From assembly GCA_964476185.1 (NCBI GenBank), contig CAYYZO010000007.1, positions 22,841 through 86,840 of the forward strand: a DNA stretch of 64,000 nt. The letters run 5' to 3'. Positions within the stretch are counted from its first letter, which is position 1; each line of letters begins with the position of its first letter. Positions 16,485-24,214 of the stretch are shown piece after piece. Position numbers and translations under genes: made by a program. The notes beneath the pieces were generated by a model. That model was not told the DNA's origin. It was given only the letters and a program-made list of their open reading frames with translations, and ran no database searches. Source of the stretch: DATNBU01 sp964476185 (GTDB lineage: Bacteria > Desulfobacterota > Binatia > UBA1149 > CAITLU01).

Positions 16485-17306
16485 TCAGCGATTCCTGTGC
16501 AGGCGCGTCGCGACGTACTCGCGCATCGCCGTGAGCGATTCCGGGTCCTGCGCCGCGCCAAGCAGCGCATCGCCGTCCGCGAAGCCCGTGTAGCCGGCGC
16601 CCATCGCGCGCGCGACGGCGTTCACGTGTTCCTTCGTGATCGCGACCGGCACCGACGGCTTGTCGGCGATCTCGCGCGCGAGTTCCTCCGCTTTCGACTC
16701 GACGCTTCCCGGCGGCACCACGCGGTTCACGAAACCGACCGCGCGCGCTTCCTCCGCACCGAAGCGGCGGCACGTGATCACGAGTTCCTTCGTCAGCGCC
16801 GGCCCGATCTCGCGCACGAGGCGCGGGATCGCTCCCCACGCGAGCGGGATGCCGATGTCGATCTCGGGAATGAACATCATCGTGTCGTCGGCGACCACGC
16901 GCAGGTCGCAGGCCGCCATCAACACGAGCCCGCCTCCGACGGCGTGGCCGTGCACCTGCGCGATCGTGACCGCGCGCATCTGCTCGATCGCGTCCGCCAT
17001 TCGCGTGCCGTACTGGCCGACCTCGCGGCGGAAGAGCCAGCTGTTGCCGGACGACGGGAGGCCGTCGAGGAGCGGCGGGTCGTGCAGGTCCGCGCCGGCC
17101 GAGAACGAACGGCCCTCGCCGCGCACGATGACGACGCGCAACTCGCGCTGCGTGTCGAACCAGTGCGCAGCCTGCGCGAGTTCGCGCAGCATCGTCGCGC
17201 CCATCGCGTTGAGGCGCTCGGGCCGTGCCAGCGTCAGGCGTCCGAGGCGGCCGTCACCGGCATCGACCTCGACGCGAAGACTCTCGAACCGGGGAGTTTC
17301 GCTCAT
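16485..17306 (-). CDS. Enoyl-CoA hydratase/isomerase family protein
   Basis: A 273-aa crotonase-fold protein. Oxyanion-hole segments are GRSFSAGADLHDPPLL and VHGHAVGGGLVLMAACDLRVV. The acid site FIPEIDIGIPLAWGAIPRLV retains one Glu at the position of Glu144 of rat enoyl-CoA hydratase; the second Glu position is not evident, as in many isomerases or hydrolases of the superfamily. It is a separate minus-strand unit convergent with the triple-repeat protein (12 nt). A TAGCCA element lies 13 nt before the ATG. The exact reaction cannot be assigned. Confidence 0.87.
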   Translation of the reverse strand: MSETPRFESLRVEVDAGDGRLGRLTLARPERLNAMGATMLRELAQAAHWFDTQRELRVVIVRGEGRSFSAGADLHDPPLLDGLPSSGNSWLFRREVGQYGTRMADAIEQMRAVTIAQVHGHAVGGGLVLMAACDLRVVADDTMMFIPEIDIGIPLAWGAIPRLVREIGPALTKELVITCRRFGAEEARAVGFVNRVVPPGSVESKAEELAREIADKPSVPVAITKEHVNAVARAMGAGYTGFADGDALLGAAQDPESLTAMREYVATRLHRNR

Positions 17307-17313
17307 GGCCGCG

Positions 17314-17319
17314 TGGCTA
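17314..17319 (-). promoter_or_regulatory. Weak candidate -10 (TAGCCA) for the crotonase at 17306
   Basis: The minus strand reads GGTAGCCACG, with the first T 13 nt upstream of the ATG. Only TAnnnA matches, so this is a weak member of the leaderless set. Confidence 0.22.
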
Positions 17320-17404
17320 CCACAGGTCCCGTGCATGGGACAGGAAAGGGCCCGCGCGAAGGACGACCCCGGAGCCGGTGCTGCGAAGCGGCGCCCGGCC
17401 GCGC

Positions 17405-17410
17405 TATACT
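17405..17410 (+). promoter_or_regulatory. -10 element TATACT exactly 12 nt before a start codon
   Basis: CGCTATACTCCCACG runs directly into the ATG at 17417. The hexamer would put the +1 at the A of the ATG, so the mRNA should be leaderless. The -35 is weak (TGCGAA at 17 nt). Confidence 0.5.
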
Positions 17411-17416
17411 CCCACG

Positions 17417-18079
17417 ATGGCACGCGAGGGCAGCTTGTGGTCGCGGACGTGGGGCGGCATCGCCGTGCTCGCGTTCGCCGTGCATCTCGGCGCGGCGGTC
17501 TACGAGGCCGTCGTCATCGCTCCGCTGTGGAGTCTCGCGCCTCCGTCGAGCGTGAGCGCATGGATGGCGGCGAGCCCGCGACCGGACTCGTCGCTGTTGT
17601 TCCATCCGCTCGTCGCGGTGATCGCCGTGGCGACCGCGATGGCATGGACGAGCGGTCTCCTCGAGCGGGGCAGGCGACGCTGGTGGCTCACGCTCGCGCT
17701 CGCGTGCGCGAGCGCAGTCGCGTTCGTCACCGTCACGCAGATCGTTCCCGTGGAGGACGCGTTGTTCGGCGCGGCCCGCGCGGACGGCGCGGACGCAGCT
17801 TCGCTCGTCGCGCTCACGGGCGACTGGGTTCGCGCGTCGGCGCTGCGGCTCGCCGCGCTGCTCGTCGGCGCGTGGGCCGCGTCTCGCGCGCAGGGTTCGC
17901 CGGCCTTCCCGGGGGTGCGCGCCACGCCGGTTCCCGCGGCTTCCGAACGCCGCAGGACGCGCGAGTTTTCGTTCGGCGACGAGGCCGAGGAGGAGGTCAC
18001 GCTCGGCGATTCGCCCGCGAGCCCGCGCGAGCGGTGGCGGTCCTCGCTCCCGGCCCGTCGCCGGACAGCTAAAAAATAG
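17417..18079 (+). CDS. Four-helix membrane protein, DUF1772-like
   Basis: A 220-aa protein with hydrophobic segments at about 13-36, 63-81, 91-111 and 137-157 and a charged cytoplasmic-type tail (RRRTREFSFGDEAEEE onward). The N-terminal VAVYEAVVIAPLWSLAPP-like stretch and a polar loop between helices resemble DUF1772/anthrone-oxygenase-like proteins, but the match is by layout only. Role unknown. It appears to be a single-gene unit with a leaderless start and ends in a terminator-like region at 18078-18120. Confidence 0.65.
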   Translation: MAREGSLWSRTWGGIAVLAFAVHLGAAVYEAVVIAPLWSLAPPSSVSAWMAASPRPDSSLLFHPLVAVIAVATAMAWTSGLLERGRRRWWLTLALACASAVAFVTVTQIVPVEDALFGAARADGADAASLVALTGDWVRASALRLAALLVGAWAASRAQGSPAFPGVRATPVPAASERRRTREFSFGDEAEEEVTLGDSPASPRERWRSSLPARRRTAKK

Positions 18080-18120
18080 GGGTTTGCACAGCCCCTCGCG
18101 TTGACTGCCGCGCTTTTTTT
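18078..18120. terminator. Back-to-back terminator-like hairpins with A-run and T-run
   Basis: AGGGG...CCCCT (18078-18096) is preceded by A6, so on the minus strand it reads as hairpin plus U-run. On the plus strand CGCG-TTGACTGC-CGCG (18097-18112) is followed by C and T7, a weak intrinsic terminator just after the stop at 18079. The TTGACT in the loop (18101-18106) can also serve as a -35 for the HU gene. Confidence 0.45.
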
Positions 18121-18131
18121 GCTGCAAGATA
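18101..18131 (+). promoter_or_regulatory. Candidate sigma-70-type promoter of the HU gene
   Basis: TTGACT at 18101-18106, a T-rich spacer, then CAAGAT/AAGATA at 18125-18131 (spacing 18-19) with TGC just before it. This would give an mRNA leader of about 180 nt before the HU start. The -35 overlaps the terminator-like hairpin of the previous gene. Confidence 0.45.
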
Positions 18132-18317
18132 CGCGCCTCGCAGGCCGAACGAGCGTTTCGGCCTGCGAATCAAGGGGCCTCGCGGCCCCATTCGACGGAA
18201 CGACGCGGAAACAGGCGGCGGACCGGAGCGGCGGAGGCAAGACCGCCAGAACGACCGGAACAAGCCCGGTACCAGGCTTCCGGGCATGAGCCCGGGCCCG
18301 GACAAGGAGAAGGAGGC

Positions 18318-18644
18318 ATGGCAAAGAAAACGTCCCCCATCGCGGATGCGATGACCAAGAGCCAGTTGATGACGTCGATCGCCGAGGCGACCAAGCTGCC
18401 CAAGCGGCAGGTCGCGGCGGTGGTCGAGTCGCTTGGCGAGCACATCACCCGGCACCTCAAGCCGAAGGGTGCGGGCAAGTTCACGCTGCCCGGGATCGCC
18501 AAGTTCACCACGGTCAACAAGCCGGCTCGCAAGGCCAGGAAGGGCGTCAATCCCTTCACGGGCGAGGAGATCATGATCAAGGCGAAGCCGGCGTCGCGTG
18601 GCGTCCGGGTTCGTCCGCTCAAGGCTCTGAAGGACCAGGTCTGA
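18318..18644 (+). CDS. HU-family DNA-binding protein
   Basis: A 108-aa HU/IHF-fold nucleoid protein. It begins MAKKTSPIADAMTKSQLMTSIAEAT (dimerisation helices), then the beta-arm region KFTLPGIAKFTTVNKPARKARKGVNPFTGEEIMIKAKPASRGVRVRPLKALKD. The RKGxNPFTGEE and KPASxxVRxRPLKALKD phrases are typical of HU variants found in many deltaproteobacteria. It binds DNA non-specifically as a dimer. Strong AAGGAGAAGGAGG precedes the ATG, consistent with high expression. It stands alone, with a ~240-nt 5' region and a stable UACG-capped hairpin 15 nt after the stop. Confidence 0.93.
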   Translation: MAKKTSPIADAMTKSQLMTSIAEATKLPKRQVAAVVESLGEHITRHLKPKGAGKFTLPGIAKFTTVNKPARKARKGVNPFTGEEIMIKAKPASRGVRVRPLKALKDQV

Positions 18645-18659
18645 GGTCCCGGGCTTTCC

Positions 18660-18685
18660 CCTCGGTCGGCTACGGCCGATCGGGG
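18660..18685 (+). terminator. UACG-tetraloop hairpin after the HU gene
   Basis: An 11-bp stem (two G-U pairs) closed by the loop TACG, one of the very stable UNCG tetraloops, starts 15 nt after the HU stop codon. No U-tract follows, so it is a terminator or 3'-end stabiliser. Confidence 0.5.
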
Positions 18686-18692
18686 TGAGTGG

Positions 18693-18747
18693 CTGCGCCG
18701 CGTCGTGGCATGGGAGTCTGCCGGCTCCCATGCCCGTCGCGGCGCAG
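18693..18747 (+). other. Large two-tier inverted repeat between HU and aroG
   Basis: Two nested perfect 10-bp arms, CTGCGCCGCG/CGCGGCGCAG and GGCATGGGAG/CTCCCATGCC, are separated by a 4/3-nt internal loop and capped by an 8-nt loop. The 55-nt hairpin lies between the HU stop (18644) and the DAHP synthase start (18898). It could be a second terminator, an aroG leader element or a DNA cruciform/binding site. The rest of the 253-nt gap shows only a TTGACT at 18860. Confidence 0.6.
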
Positions 18748-18897
18748 GCGTCTTCGGGCCCGAGCGGCCCGCCTGGCGGCCGCCCGGCCGGCCTGCCCGC
18801 TGTCGATCCTCGAGGCTGCGTTCGCGGCGCCCCCGGGCCATCGGCCCCCGATCGCGGCTTTGACTTCCGGCCGCGCCTTTCGCACTCCTGCGGCTCC

Positions 18898-19956
18898 ATG
18901 CTGTACCAGACCGATGACCTGCGGATCGCCGGCCTTCGCCCGCTGATCCCGCCCGCCATCCTCTTCGAGGAGCTTCCGATCACCGAGCGCGCCTCGGCCG
19001 TCGTCGCGGCGGCCCGCGAGGAGGCCACGCGGATCGTCCGGGGCGAGGACGACCGCCTGCTGGTCGTGGTCGGGCCCTGCTCGATCCACGATCCCGCCGC
19101 CGCCCTCGACTACGCGCGGCGGCTGCTGCCCTGGCGCGAACAACTCGCCGGCGAACTCTGCATCTTCATGCGGGTCTACTTCGAGAAGCCGCGCACGACG
19201 GTCGGGTGGAAGGGCCTCATCAACGACCCGAACCTCGACGGCAGCTTCCAGATCAACAAGGGCCTGCGGCTGGCGCGCGGCCTGCTGCTGGAGCTCGCCG
19301 AGATGGGGTTGCCGGCCGGCTCGGAGTTCCTCGACACGATCAGCCCCCAGTTCATCGCGGACCTGATCTCGTGGGGCGCGATCGGGGCCCGCACGACCGA
19401 GAGCCAGGTGCACCGCGAACTCGCGTCCGGCCTTTCCGTGCCCGTCGGGTTCAAGAACGGCACCGACGGCAACGTGCAGATCTGCATCGACGCGATCCGC
19501 GCCGCGGCCGGCGCGCACCACTTCCTCTCGGTCACCAAGCAGGGGCTGTCGGCGATCGTCGAGACCAAGGGCAACGACGCCTGCCACGTGATCCTGCGCG
19601 GCTCGAGCGCCGGCGCGAACCACGGCCAGGAGTCGATCGACGACGTGGTCGCGCGGCTCGGCGCGGCGAAGCTGCCCGGGCGCGTGATGGTCGATTGCAG
19701 CCACGGCAACAGCAAGAAGGACTACCGCCGGCAGCCCGAGGTCGCCTCGGAAGTCGCCGACCAGGTCGCGTCCGGCTCGCCGGCCGTCTGCGGCGTGATG
19801 CTGGAGTCGCACCTCGTCGAGGGACGCCAGGACCTCGTCGCCGGGAAGCCGCTGACCTACGGCCAGAGCATCACCGACGGCTGCATCTCGTGGGACGCCA
19901 CCGTCCCGGTCCTCGAGCAGCTGGCCACAGCGGTGCGCCAGCGCCGCGTTCGATAG
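18898..19956 (+). CDS. aroG: 3-deoxy-7-phosphoheptulonate (DAHP) synthase, AroG type
   Basis: A 352-aa class I-alpha DAHP synthase, matching E. coli AroG/F/H in length. Key segments are VVVGPCSIHDPAAALDYA, MRVYFEKPRTTVGWKGLINDP, GSEFLDTISPQF, WGAIGARTTESQVHRELASGLS, FKNGTDG, LRGS-SAGANH, MVDCSHGNSKKDY and ESHLVEG. These include the metal-binding Cys (GPCS), His and Glu positions of the family. It condenses PEP with erythrose-4-phosphate, the first step of aromatic amino-acid synthesis, and is normally feedback-inhibited. Which amino acid inhibits it cannot be read. No ribosome-binding site is evident. Its last codons and stop lie inside a short tandem repeat. Confidence 0.95.
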   Translation: MLYQTDDLRIAGLRPLIPPAILFEELPITERASAVVAAAREEATRIVRGEDDRLLVVVGPCSIHDPAAALDYARRLLPWREQLAGELCIFMRVYFEKPRTTVGWKGLINDPNLDGSFQINKGLRLARGLLLELAEMGLPAGSEFLDTISPQFIADLISWGAIGARTTESQVHRELASGLSVPVGFKNGTDGNVQICIDAIRAAAGAHHFLSVTKQGLSAIVETKGNDACHVILRGSSAGANHGQESIDDVVARLGAAKLPGRVMVDCSHGNSKKDYRRQPEVASEVADQVASGSPAVCGVMLESHLVEGRQDLVAGKPLTYGQSITDGCISWDATVPVLEQLATAVRQRRVR

Positions 19957-20020
19957 CCGTGCGCCAGCGCGGCATTCGGTAGCCGGTGCGCCAGCGCCGC
20001 GTTCGATCGCCGGTGCGCGG
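19931..20020 (+). repeat. 26-bp tandem repeat spanning the aroG stop codon
   Basis: Three imperfect copies of a CGGTGCGCCAGCGCCGCGTT-type unit (19931-19957, 19958-19983, 19984-20010) plus a partial fourth. The first copy encodes the last residues of aroG and its TAG stop; the later copies lie in the gap before tesA. It looks like slippage duplication of the gene end. Confidence 0.7.
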
Positions 20021-20062
20021 GCGGTCCTTCGCCGCGCCTTCGTCCCGGCAGGGCGGCGCTGC

Positions 20063-20068
20063 TAGCCT
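20063..20068 (+). promoter_or_regulatory. -10 element TAGCCT 12 nt before tesA
   Basis: GCTAGCCTCACCTC precedes the ATG at 20075. The first T is exactly 12 nt upstream, which places +1 at the start codon. No ribosome-binding site. The -35 is weak. Confidence 0.4.
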
Positions 20069-20074
20069 CACCTC

Positions 20075-20773
20075 ATGCTGAACCGTTCCTACGCGGCGAT
20101 CGTGCTCGCGTTCGTCGTGCTCTTCCCGTCGGCGGCCGCTGCCGAGTCCGCTGCCGTTCCCTCGCGCGGCAAGCCCCGCGTCGTCTGCCTCGGCGATTCG
20201 CTGACCGAGGGCTTCAGCCTCGAGCCGGAGCAGGCCTGGCCGCACCTCATCGAGCAGATGCTCCGCGACGGCGGGTGGCCGGAGATCCGCGTCGTCAACG
20301 CCGGGATCAGTGGATCGACATCGGCGAGCGCCGTCTCGCGCCTGCAGTGGCAGATGAAGACCCCGCCCGACGTGCTCGTGCTCGCGCTCGGCGCGAACGA
20401 CGGCCTGCGCGGCGTTTCTCCCGCGGAGACGAAGAAGAACCTCGCCGCCGCGATCGACCTCGCCCGCGCCGGCGGCGTCGTCGTCCTGCTCGCCGGCATG
20501 CGCATGCCGCCGAACTACGGCGCCGACTACACGAAGGAGTTCGAGGCGACGTTCGCGTCGCTGGCGGCCGAGAAGGACGTCGCGTTCCTTCCGTTCCTGC
20601 TCGAAGGCGTCGCGGGGGACCCGGCCCTGAACCTCCCCGACGGCATCCATCCGAATGCCGCCGGCTACGAGATCATCGCGAAGAACGTCGCGAACCGGTT
20701 GAAGCCGTTGCTGAAGGACGCCGCCGCGACGGCGCGAGCCGGCGCCGGGCCGGCGGCGGCGAACGCACGATGA
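20075..20773 (+). CDS. tesA: SGNH/GDSL esterase, TesA-like (thioesterase I/lysophospholipase L1)
   Basis: A 232-aa periplasmic SGNH hydrolase. The signal peptide ends near AAAAES (about residue 25). Block I GDSLTEG carries the catalytic Ser 42, block II has the Gly in VVNAGISGS, block III is LALGANDGLRG and block V DGIHPNAAGY holds the Asp-x-x-His pair. TesA cleaves acyl thioesters, lysophospholipids and other esters. The ATG of the downstream ATPase overlaps its stop (ATGA). The order tesA, ATPase, FtsX-type permease mirrors the conserved tesA-ybbA-ybbP neighbourhood, although in E. coli tesA is divergent. Confidence 0.93.
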   Translation: MLNRSYAAIVLAFVVLFPSAAAAESAAVPSRGKPRVVCLGDSLTEGFSLEPEQAWPHLIEQMLRDGGWPEIRVVNAGISGSTSASAVSRLQWQMKTPPDVLVLALGANDGLRGVSPAETKKNLAAAIDLARAGGVVVLLAGMRMPPNYGADYTKEFEATFASLAAEKDVAFLPFLLEGVAGDPALNLPDGIHPNAAGYEIIAKNVANRLKPLLKDAAATARAGAGPAAANAR

Positions 20774-21498
20774 GCGTCCGCCCGGCCGTGGTCGTGCGGG
20801 CGAGCGGCCTGCGCAAGACGTTCCCGACGGCGGCCGGCCCGCTGGAGGTGCTGCGCGGCGTCGACCTCGAGGTCGAGCGCGGCGAATCCGTGTCGATCGC
20901 GGGCGAGTCCGGAAGCGGCAAGTCGACGCTGCTCGCGCTGCTGGCCGGCCTCGACGCGCCGACCGCCGGGAGCCTCGACGTCGCCGGCATCGACCTCGCG
21001 GCGGCGGGCGAGGCCGACCTCGCCGACTTCCGCGCGAGGACGGTCGGCATCGTCTTCCAGCACTTCCACCTGATCCGTTCGCTGACCGCGCTCGAGAACG
21101 TCCGCCTGCCGCTCGAGCTGCGCGACGGCGCCGATCGCGAGCGTCGCGCCGAGGACGTTCTCGCCTCCGTCGGCCTGGCGGCGAGGGCCGGGCACTTCCC
21201 GGCGCAGCTGTCCGGCGGCGAGCGGCAGCGCGTCGCGATCGCGCGGGCCCTCGTCACCGAGCCCGAGCTGCTGCTCGCCGACGAACCGACCGGCAACCTC
21301 GACGAACGCACCGGCGAGAGCGTGATCGAGCTCCTGTTCGACCTCGCCGCGCGCAGCGCGACGACGCTCGTGCTGGTCACGCACAGCGCCGCGCTGGCGG
21401 CGCGCTGCGCTCGCTCGCTCGTGCTGCACGAAGGGATCCTCGACGACCGCCGCGGCGCGCCGGCGGCGCGGGCCGCCTCGGGCGCGGCGCGCGCGTGA
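20770..21498 (+). CDS. ybbA: ABC transporter ATP-binding protein, YbbA/LolD-like
   Basis: A 242-aa ABC ATPase of the MacB/LolD/YbbA class. Walker A is GESGSGKST, the Q-loop region is VFQHFHLIRSLTALENVRLPL, the signature LSGGERQRVAIARAL, Walker B LLLADEPTGNLD and the H-loop VTHS. The short C-terminus is Ala/Arg rich. It overlaps tesA by 4 nt and the permease gene by 4 nt, so the three are translationally coupled. With its FtsX-type partner it probably forms a mechanotransmitting ABC system acting on an outer-leaflet or periplasmic lipid substrate; the substrate is not known. Confidence 0.93.
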   Translation: MSVRPAVVVRASGLRKTFPTAAGPLEVLRGVDLEVERGESVSIAGESGSGKSTLLALLAGLDAPTAGSLDVAGIDLAAAGEADLADFRARTVGIVFQHFHLIRSLTALENVRLPLELRDGADRERRAEDVLASVGLAARAGHFPAQLSGGERQRVAIARALVTEPELLLADEPTGNLDERTGESVIELLFDLAARSATTLVLVTHSAALAARCARSLVLHEGILDDRRGAPAARAASGAARA

Positions 21499-24020
21499 GG
21501 ACGCTGCTGCGCCTCGCGCTGCGCGACCTCGCCCACCAGCGCGCGTTCTCGGCTTTCTTCGCGATCAACCTCGCGCTCGGCGTCGGCGGCGCGCTGCTGC
21601 TCGATTCGCTGCAGGGCTCGGTCGGCCGCACCCTCGAGTCGCGCTCGCGCACGATGCTCGGCGCCGACGTGCGCGTGAGCTCGACGCGCCCGCTGTCGGA
21701 CGACGAGCGCGCGCGCCTCGACGCCGCCGCCGGGGCTGCCGCGTCTTCCGACCTCGTGCAGATGTACTCGATGGTCGCCGGCCCCTCCGTCGCCCGCCTG
21801 GCCGAGCTTCGCGGCATCGACGGACGCTTCCCGCTCTACGGCGCGCTGGTGCTCGCGGGCGGACCGGTGGGCGACGAAGCGCGTTCGCGGCTCGAGGGCG
21901 GCGAGGCCTGGGCCGACGCCGCGCTGCTCGGACAGCTCGGCCTCTCCATCGGCGACGCCGTCCGCGTCGGCACGCAGACGTTCCGGATCGCCGACACGGT
22001 GGTGCGCGACACGGGACTGTCGGTGCGCGCGGCTTCGCTGGCTCCGCGGCTCTACGTGGCGCGATCCCGGCTCGGCGCGACCGGCCTCGTGCAGCCGGGC
22101 AGCCGCGTCGAGTCGCAGCACCTCGTGCGGCTGCCTGCCGGCGCGGATGCCGACGAGGCCGCCCGGCGTCTTCGCGCGGCGCTGCCCGACGCGCGCGTGC
22201 GCGTGACGAGCCACGCCGAGGCGGTCGCCGAGATGACCGGCGCGTACACGCGCGTCACGCGCTACCTCGGGCTGGTTTCGCTGGTCGCGCTCGCGCTGGC
22301 CGCGATCGCCGCCGCCTACCTGTTCCACGCGTTCCTGCGGCGGCGGGTCGCCGACCTCGCGATCCTGGTCAGCCTCGGCGCGCGTCCGCGCCGCGCGCAG
22401 GCCCTGCTCGTGCTGGAGGTGTCGGTGCTCGCCGCCGCGGGCGGCCTGCTCGCGATCGCCGGCGTGGCGCTCGCGCTGCCGGCCGCGGCCGGCCTGCTGG
22501 CCGACCTCCTGCCGGCCGAACTCGCGCTGTCGGTCGGTGCGCGCGAAGCCGCGACCGCGCTCGCGATCGCGCTGCTCGCGGGTCCCGTCTCCTGCCTCCC
22601 GATGCTTGCGCGGATCGGCCGGCTGCGCGTCGCGGAGCTGTTCCAGGAGCGCGCGCACCTCGACCTGCGGCGCGGTCCTCGCGAAGCGCTCTGGTCCCTG
22701 CCCGCCGCGGCGCTGCTGGTCGTGCTCGCCGTCCTGCGCGTCGGCGATCCCGCGCAGGGCGCGTGGTTCGCGGCCGCGCTCGTCGCGTCGGCGGCGCTCG
22801 TCGCGGGCGCCGGCCGGCTTCTGCTTCCCCTCGCGGTGCGTGCCGGCGACGGCGCGCGCGTCTGGCTGCGGCTCGCGATGCGCCAGCTCTCCCCGGCGAG
22901 GCGCGGCTCGCGCACGGCGTTCACGGCTCTCGCGCTCACGGCCGTGCTGCTGACGCTTCCTCCGCAGCTTCGCGCGCAGTTGCTCCGGCAGCTCGATCCG
23001 CCGGGCGAGGGCGCGATCCCGAGCCTGTTCCTGTTCGACATCCAGCCGGAGCAGGCGGAACCGCTCGCGCAGCACCTGAGACAGCAGGGCGCGGGGATCC
23101 AGCGCATGGCGCCGATGGTGCGCGCGCGACTGGTCGCGGTGAACGATCGCGAGGTCGGCGCGGCGGCTCCGGGGCCGGACCGCCTGCAGGACGCCGAGCG
23201 GCTCGCGACCCGCAACTACAACCTGACCTGGCAGGCCGAACTGCACTCGACCGAGAAGCTCGTCGCCGGCCGGCCGTTCACCGGGGCGTGGAACCCGTCG
23301 GGCGACGAACTCCCGGAGATCTCGATGGAGACCGAGTTCGCGCGGCGCATGGGGCTCGGCCTCGGCGACCGCCTGCGGTTCGACGTGCAGGGGGTCGAGG
23401 TCGACGGCCGGGTCGTGAACCTGCGCGAGGTGCGCTGGACGAGCCTGCAGCCGAACTTCTTCGTGTCGTTCCAGCCGGGCGTGCTCGACGCCGCGCCGGC
23501 GGTCTATCTCGCGTCGGTGCCGTCGCTCGAGCCCGCGGCGCGCGACGCGCTGCAGGCCTCGATCGTCGAGCGCTACCCGAACGTGTCGATGATCGACGTG
23601 TCGCGCGCCGTCGAGCGGGCGCTCGCGCTGCTCACGCAGCTTCGCTGGGCGGTCGCGGCGACCGGTTGGACCGCCCTTGCCGTCGGCTTCGTGCTGATCT
23701 TCGCGATCGCGCGCGACGAGGCCGAGGAGCGGCGCTGGGACCTGAACCTGATGAAGGTCCTCGGCGCCCGGCACGGCCTGCTGCGCGCGAGCCTCTCGGC
23801 CGAGTTCGCCGTGCTCGGCGGCCTCGCCGCGCTGACGGGCTGCGCGATCAGCACGGCCGGTTCCGCCGCGCTGGCCTGGGCGTGGCTCGACGTGCGCTGG
23901 TCGCCGGCCTGGACGCCGCTCCTCGTGGTCGCGCTCACGCTGCCGCTCGTCGCCGCGGCGACCGCGCGCGTGGCGACGCGGCGCGTGCTGCGCGAGAAGG
24001 CGGCGCTGCTGCTCGGCTGA
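21495..24020 (+). CDS. ybbP: FtsX-like permease, YbbP-type
   Basis: An 841-aa inner-membrane permease. TM1 (about 18-38) is followed by a ~220-residue periplasmic domain with LGADVRVSSTRPL, then three TM helices (about 258-355) and a further TM group, a second periplasmic domain (about 490-690) containing NYNLTWQAEL and FFVSFQPGVLD, and a final FtsX domain with IARDEAEERRWDLNLMKVLGARHG. This duplicated FtsX layout and size match YbbP (about 804 aa). The GTG start overlaps the ATPase stop. No ribosome-binding site is needed if it is coupled. It ends 10 nt before an assembly gap, so a downstream partner could be missing. Confidence 0.92.
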   Translation: MRTLLRLALRDLAHQRAFSAFFAINLALGVGGALLLDSLQGSVGRTLESRSRTMLGADVRVSSTRPLSDDERARLDAAAGAAASSDLVQMYSMVAGPSVARLAELRGIDGRFPLYGALVLAGGPVGDEARSRLEGGEAWADAALLGQLGLSIGDAVRVGTQTFRIADTVVRDTGLSVRAASLAPRLYVARSRLGATGLVQPGSRVESQHLVRLPAGADADEAARRLRAALPDARVRVTSHAEAVAEMTGAYTRVTRYLGLVSLVALALAAIAAAYLFHAFLRRRVADLAILVSLGARPRRAQALLVLEVSVLAAAGGLLAIAGVALALPAAAGLLADLLPAELALSVGAREAATALAIALLAGPVSCLPMLARIGRLRVAELFQERAHLDLRRGPREALWSLPAAALLVVLAVLRVGDPAQGAWFAAALVASAALVAGAGRLLLPLAVRAGDGARVWLRLAMRQLSPARRGSRTAFTALALTAVLLTLPPQLRAQLLRQLDPPGEGAIPSLFLFDIQPEQAEPLAQHLRQQGAGIQRMAPMVRARLVAVNDREVGAAAPGPDRLQDAERLATRNYNLTWQAELHSTEKLVAGRPFTGAWNPSGDELPEISMETEFARRMGLGLGDRLRFDVQGVEVDGRVVNLREVRWTSLQPNFFVSFQPGVLDAAPAVYLASVPSLEPAARDALQASIVERYPNVSMIDVSRAVERALALLTQLRWAVAATGWTALAVGFVLIFAIARDEAEERRWDLNLMKVLGARHGLLRASLSAEFAVLGGLAALTGCAISTAGSAALAWAWLDVRWSPAWTPLLVVALTLPLVAAATARVATRRVLREKAALLLG

Positions 24021-24030
24021 GGCCCGCCGC

Positions 24031-24130
24031 NNNNNNNNNNNNNNNNNNNNNNNNNNNNNNNNNNNNNNNNNNNNNNNNNNNNNNNNNNNNNNNNNNNNNN
24101 NNNNNNNNNNNNNNNNNNNNNNNNNNNNNN
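24031..24130. other. Assembly gap (100 N)
   Basis: Placeholder gap of 100 N between the ABC permease and the GST gene. No reading frame is visibly broken, but a gene could be hidden if the true gap is longer. Confidence 0.99.
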
Positions 24131-24214
24131 TTCCCGCGGGAATCGTCCGGGCGCGACGCCTCGTCATCGCCGGGGCGCATCCGTCGCGCATGCGAAGAAC
24201 GGGAGGCCTGCGCC

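Noticed and set aside
20673..24191. Minus-strand open frame of more than 1100 codons over the ABC operon
   Set aside because: Its composition is Arg/Glu/Gln-rich nonsense and it lies antisense to three well-recognised genes.
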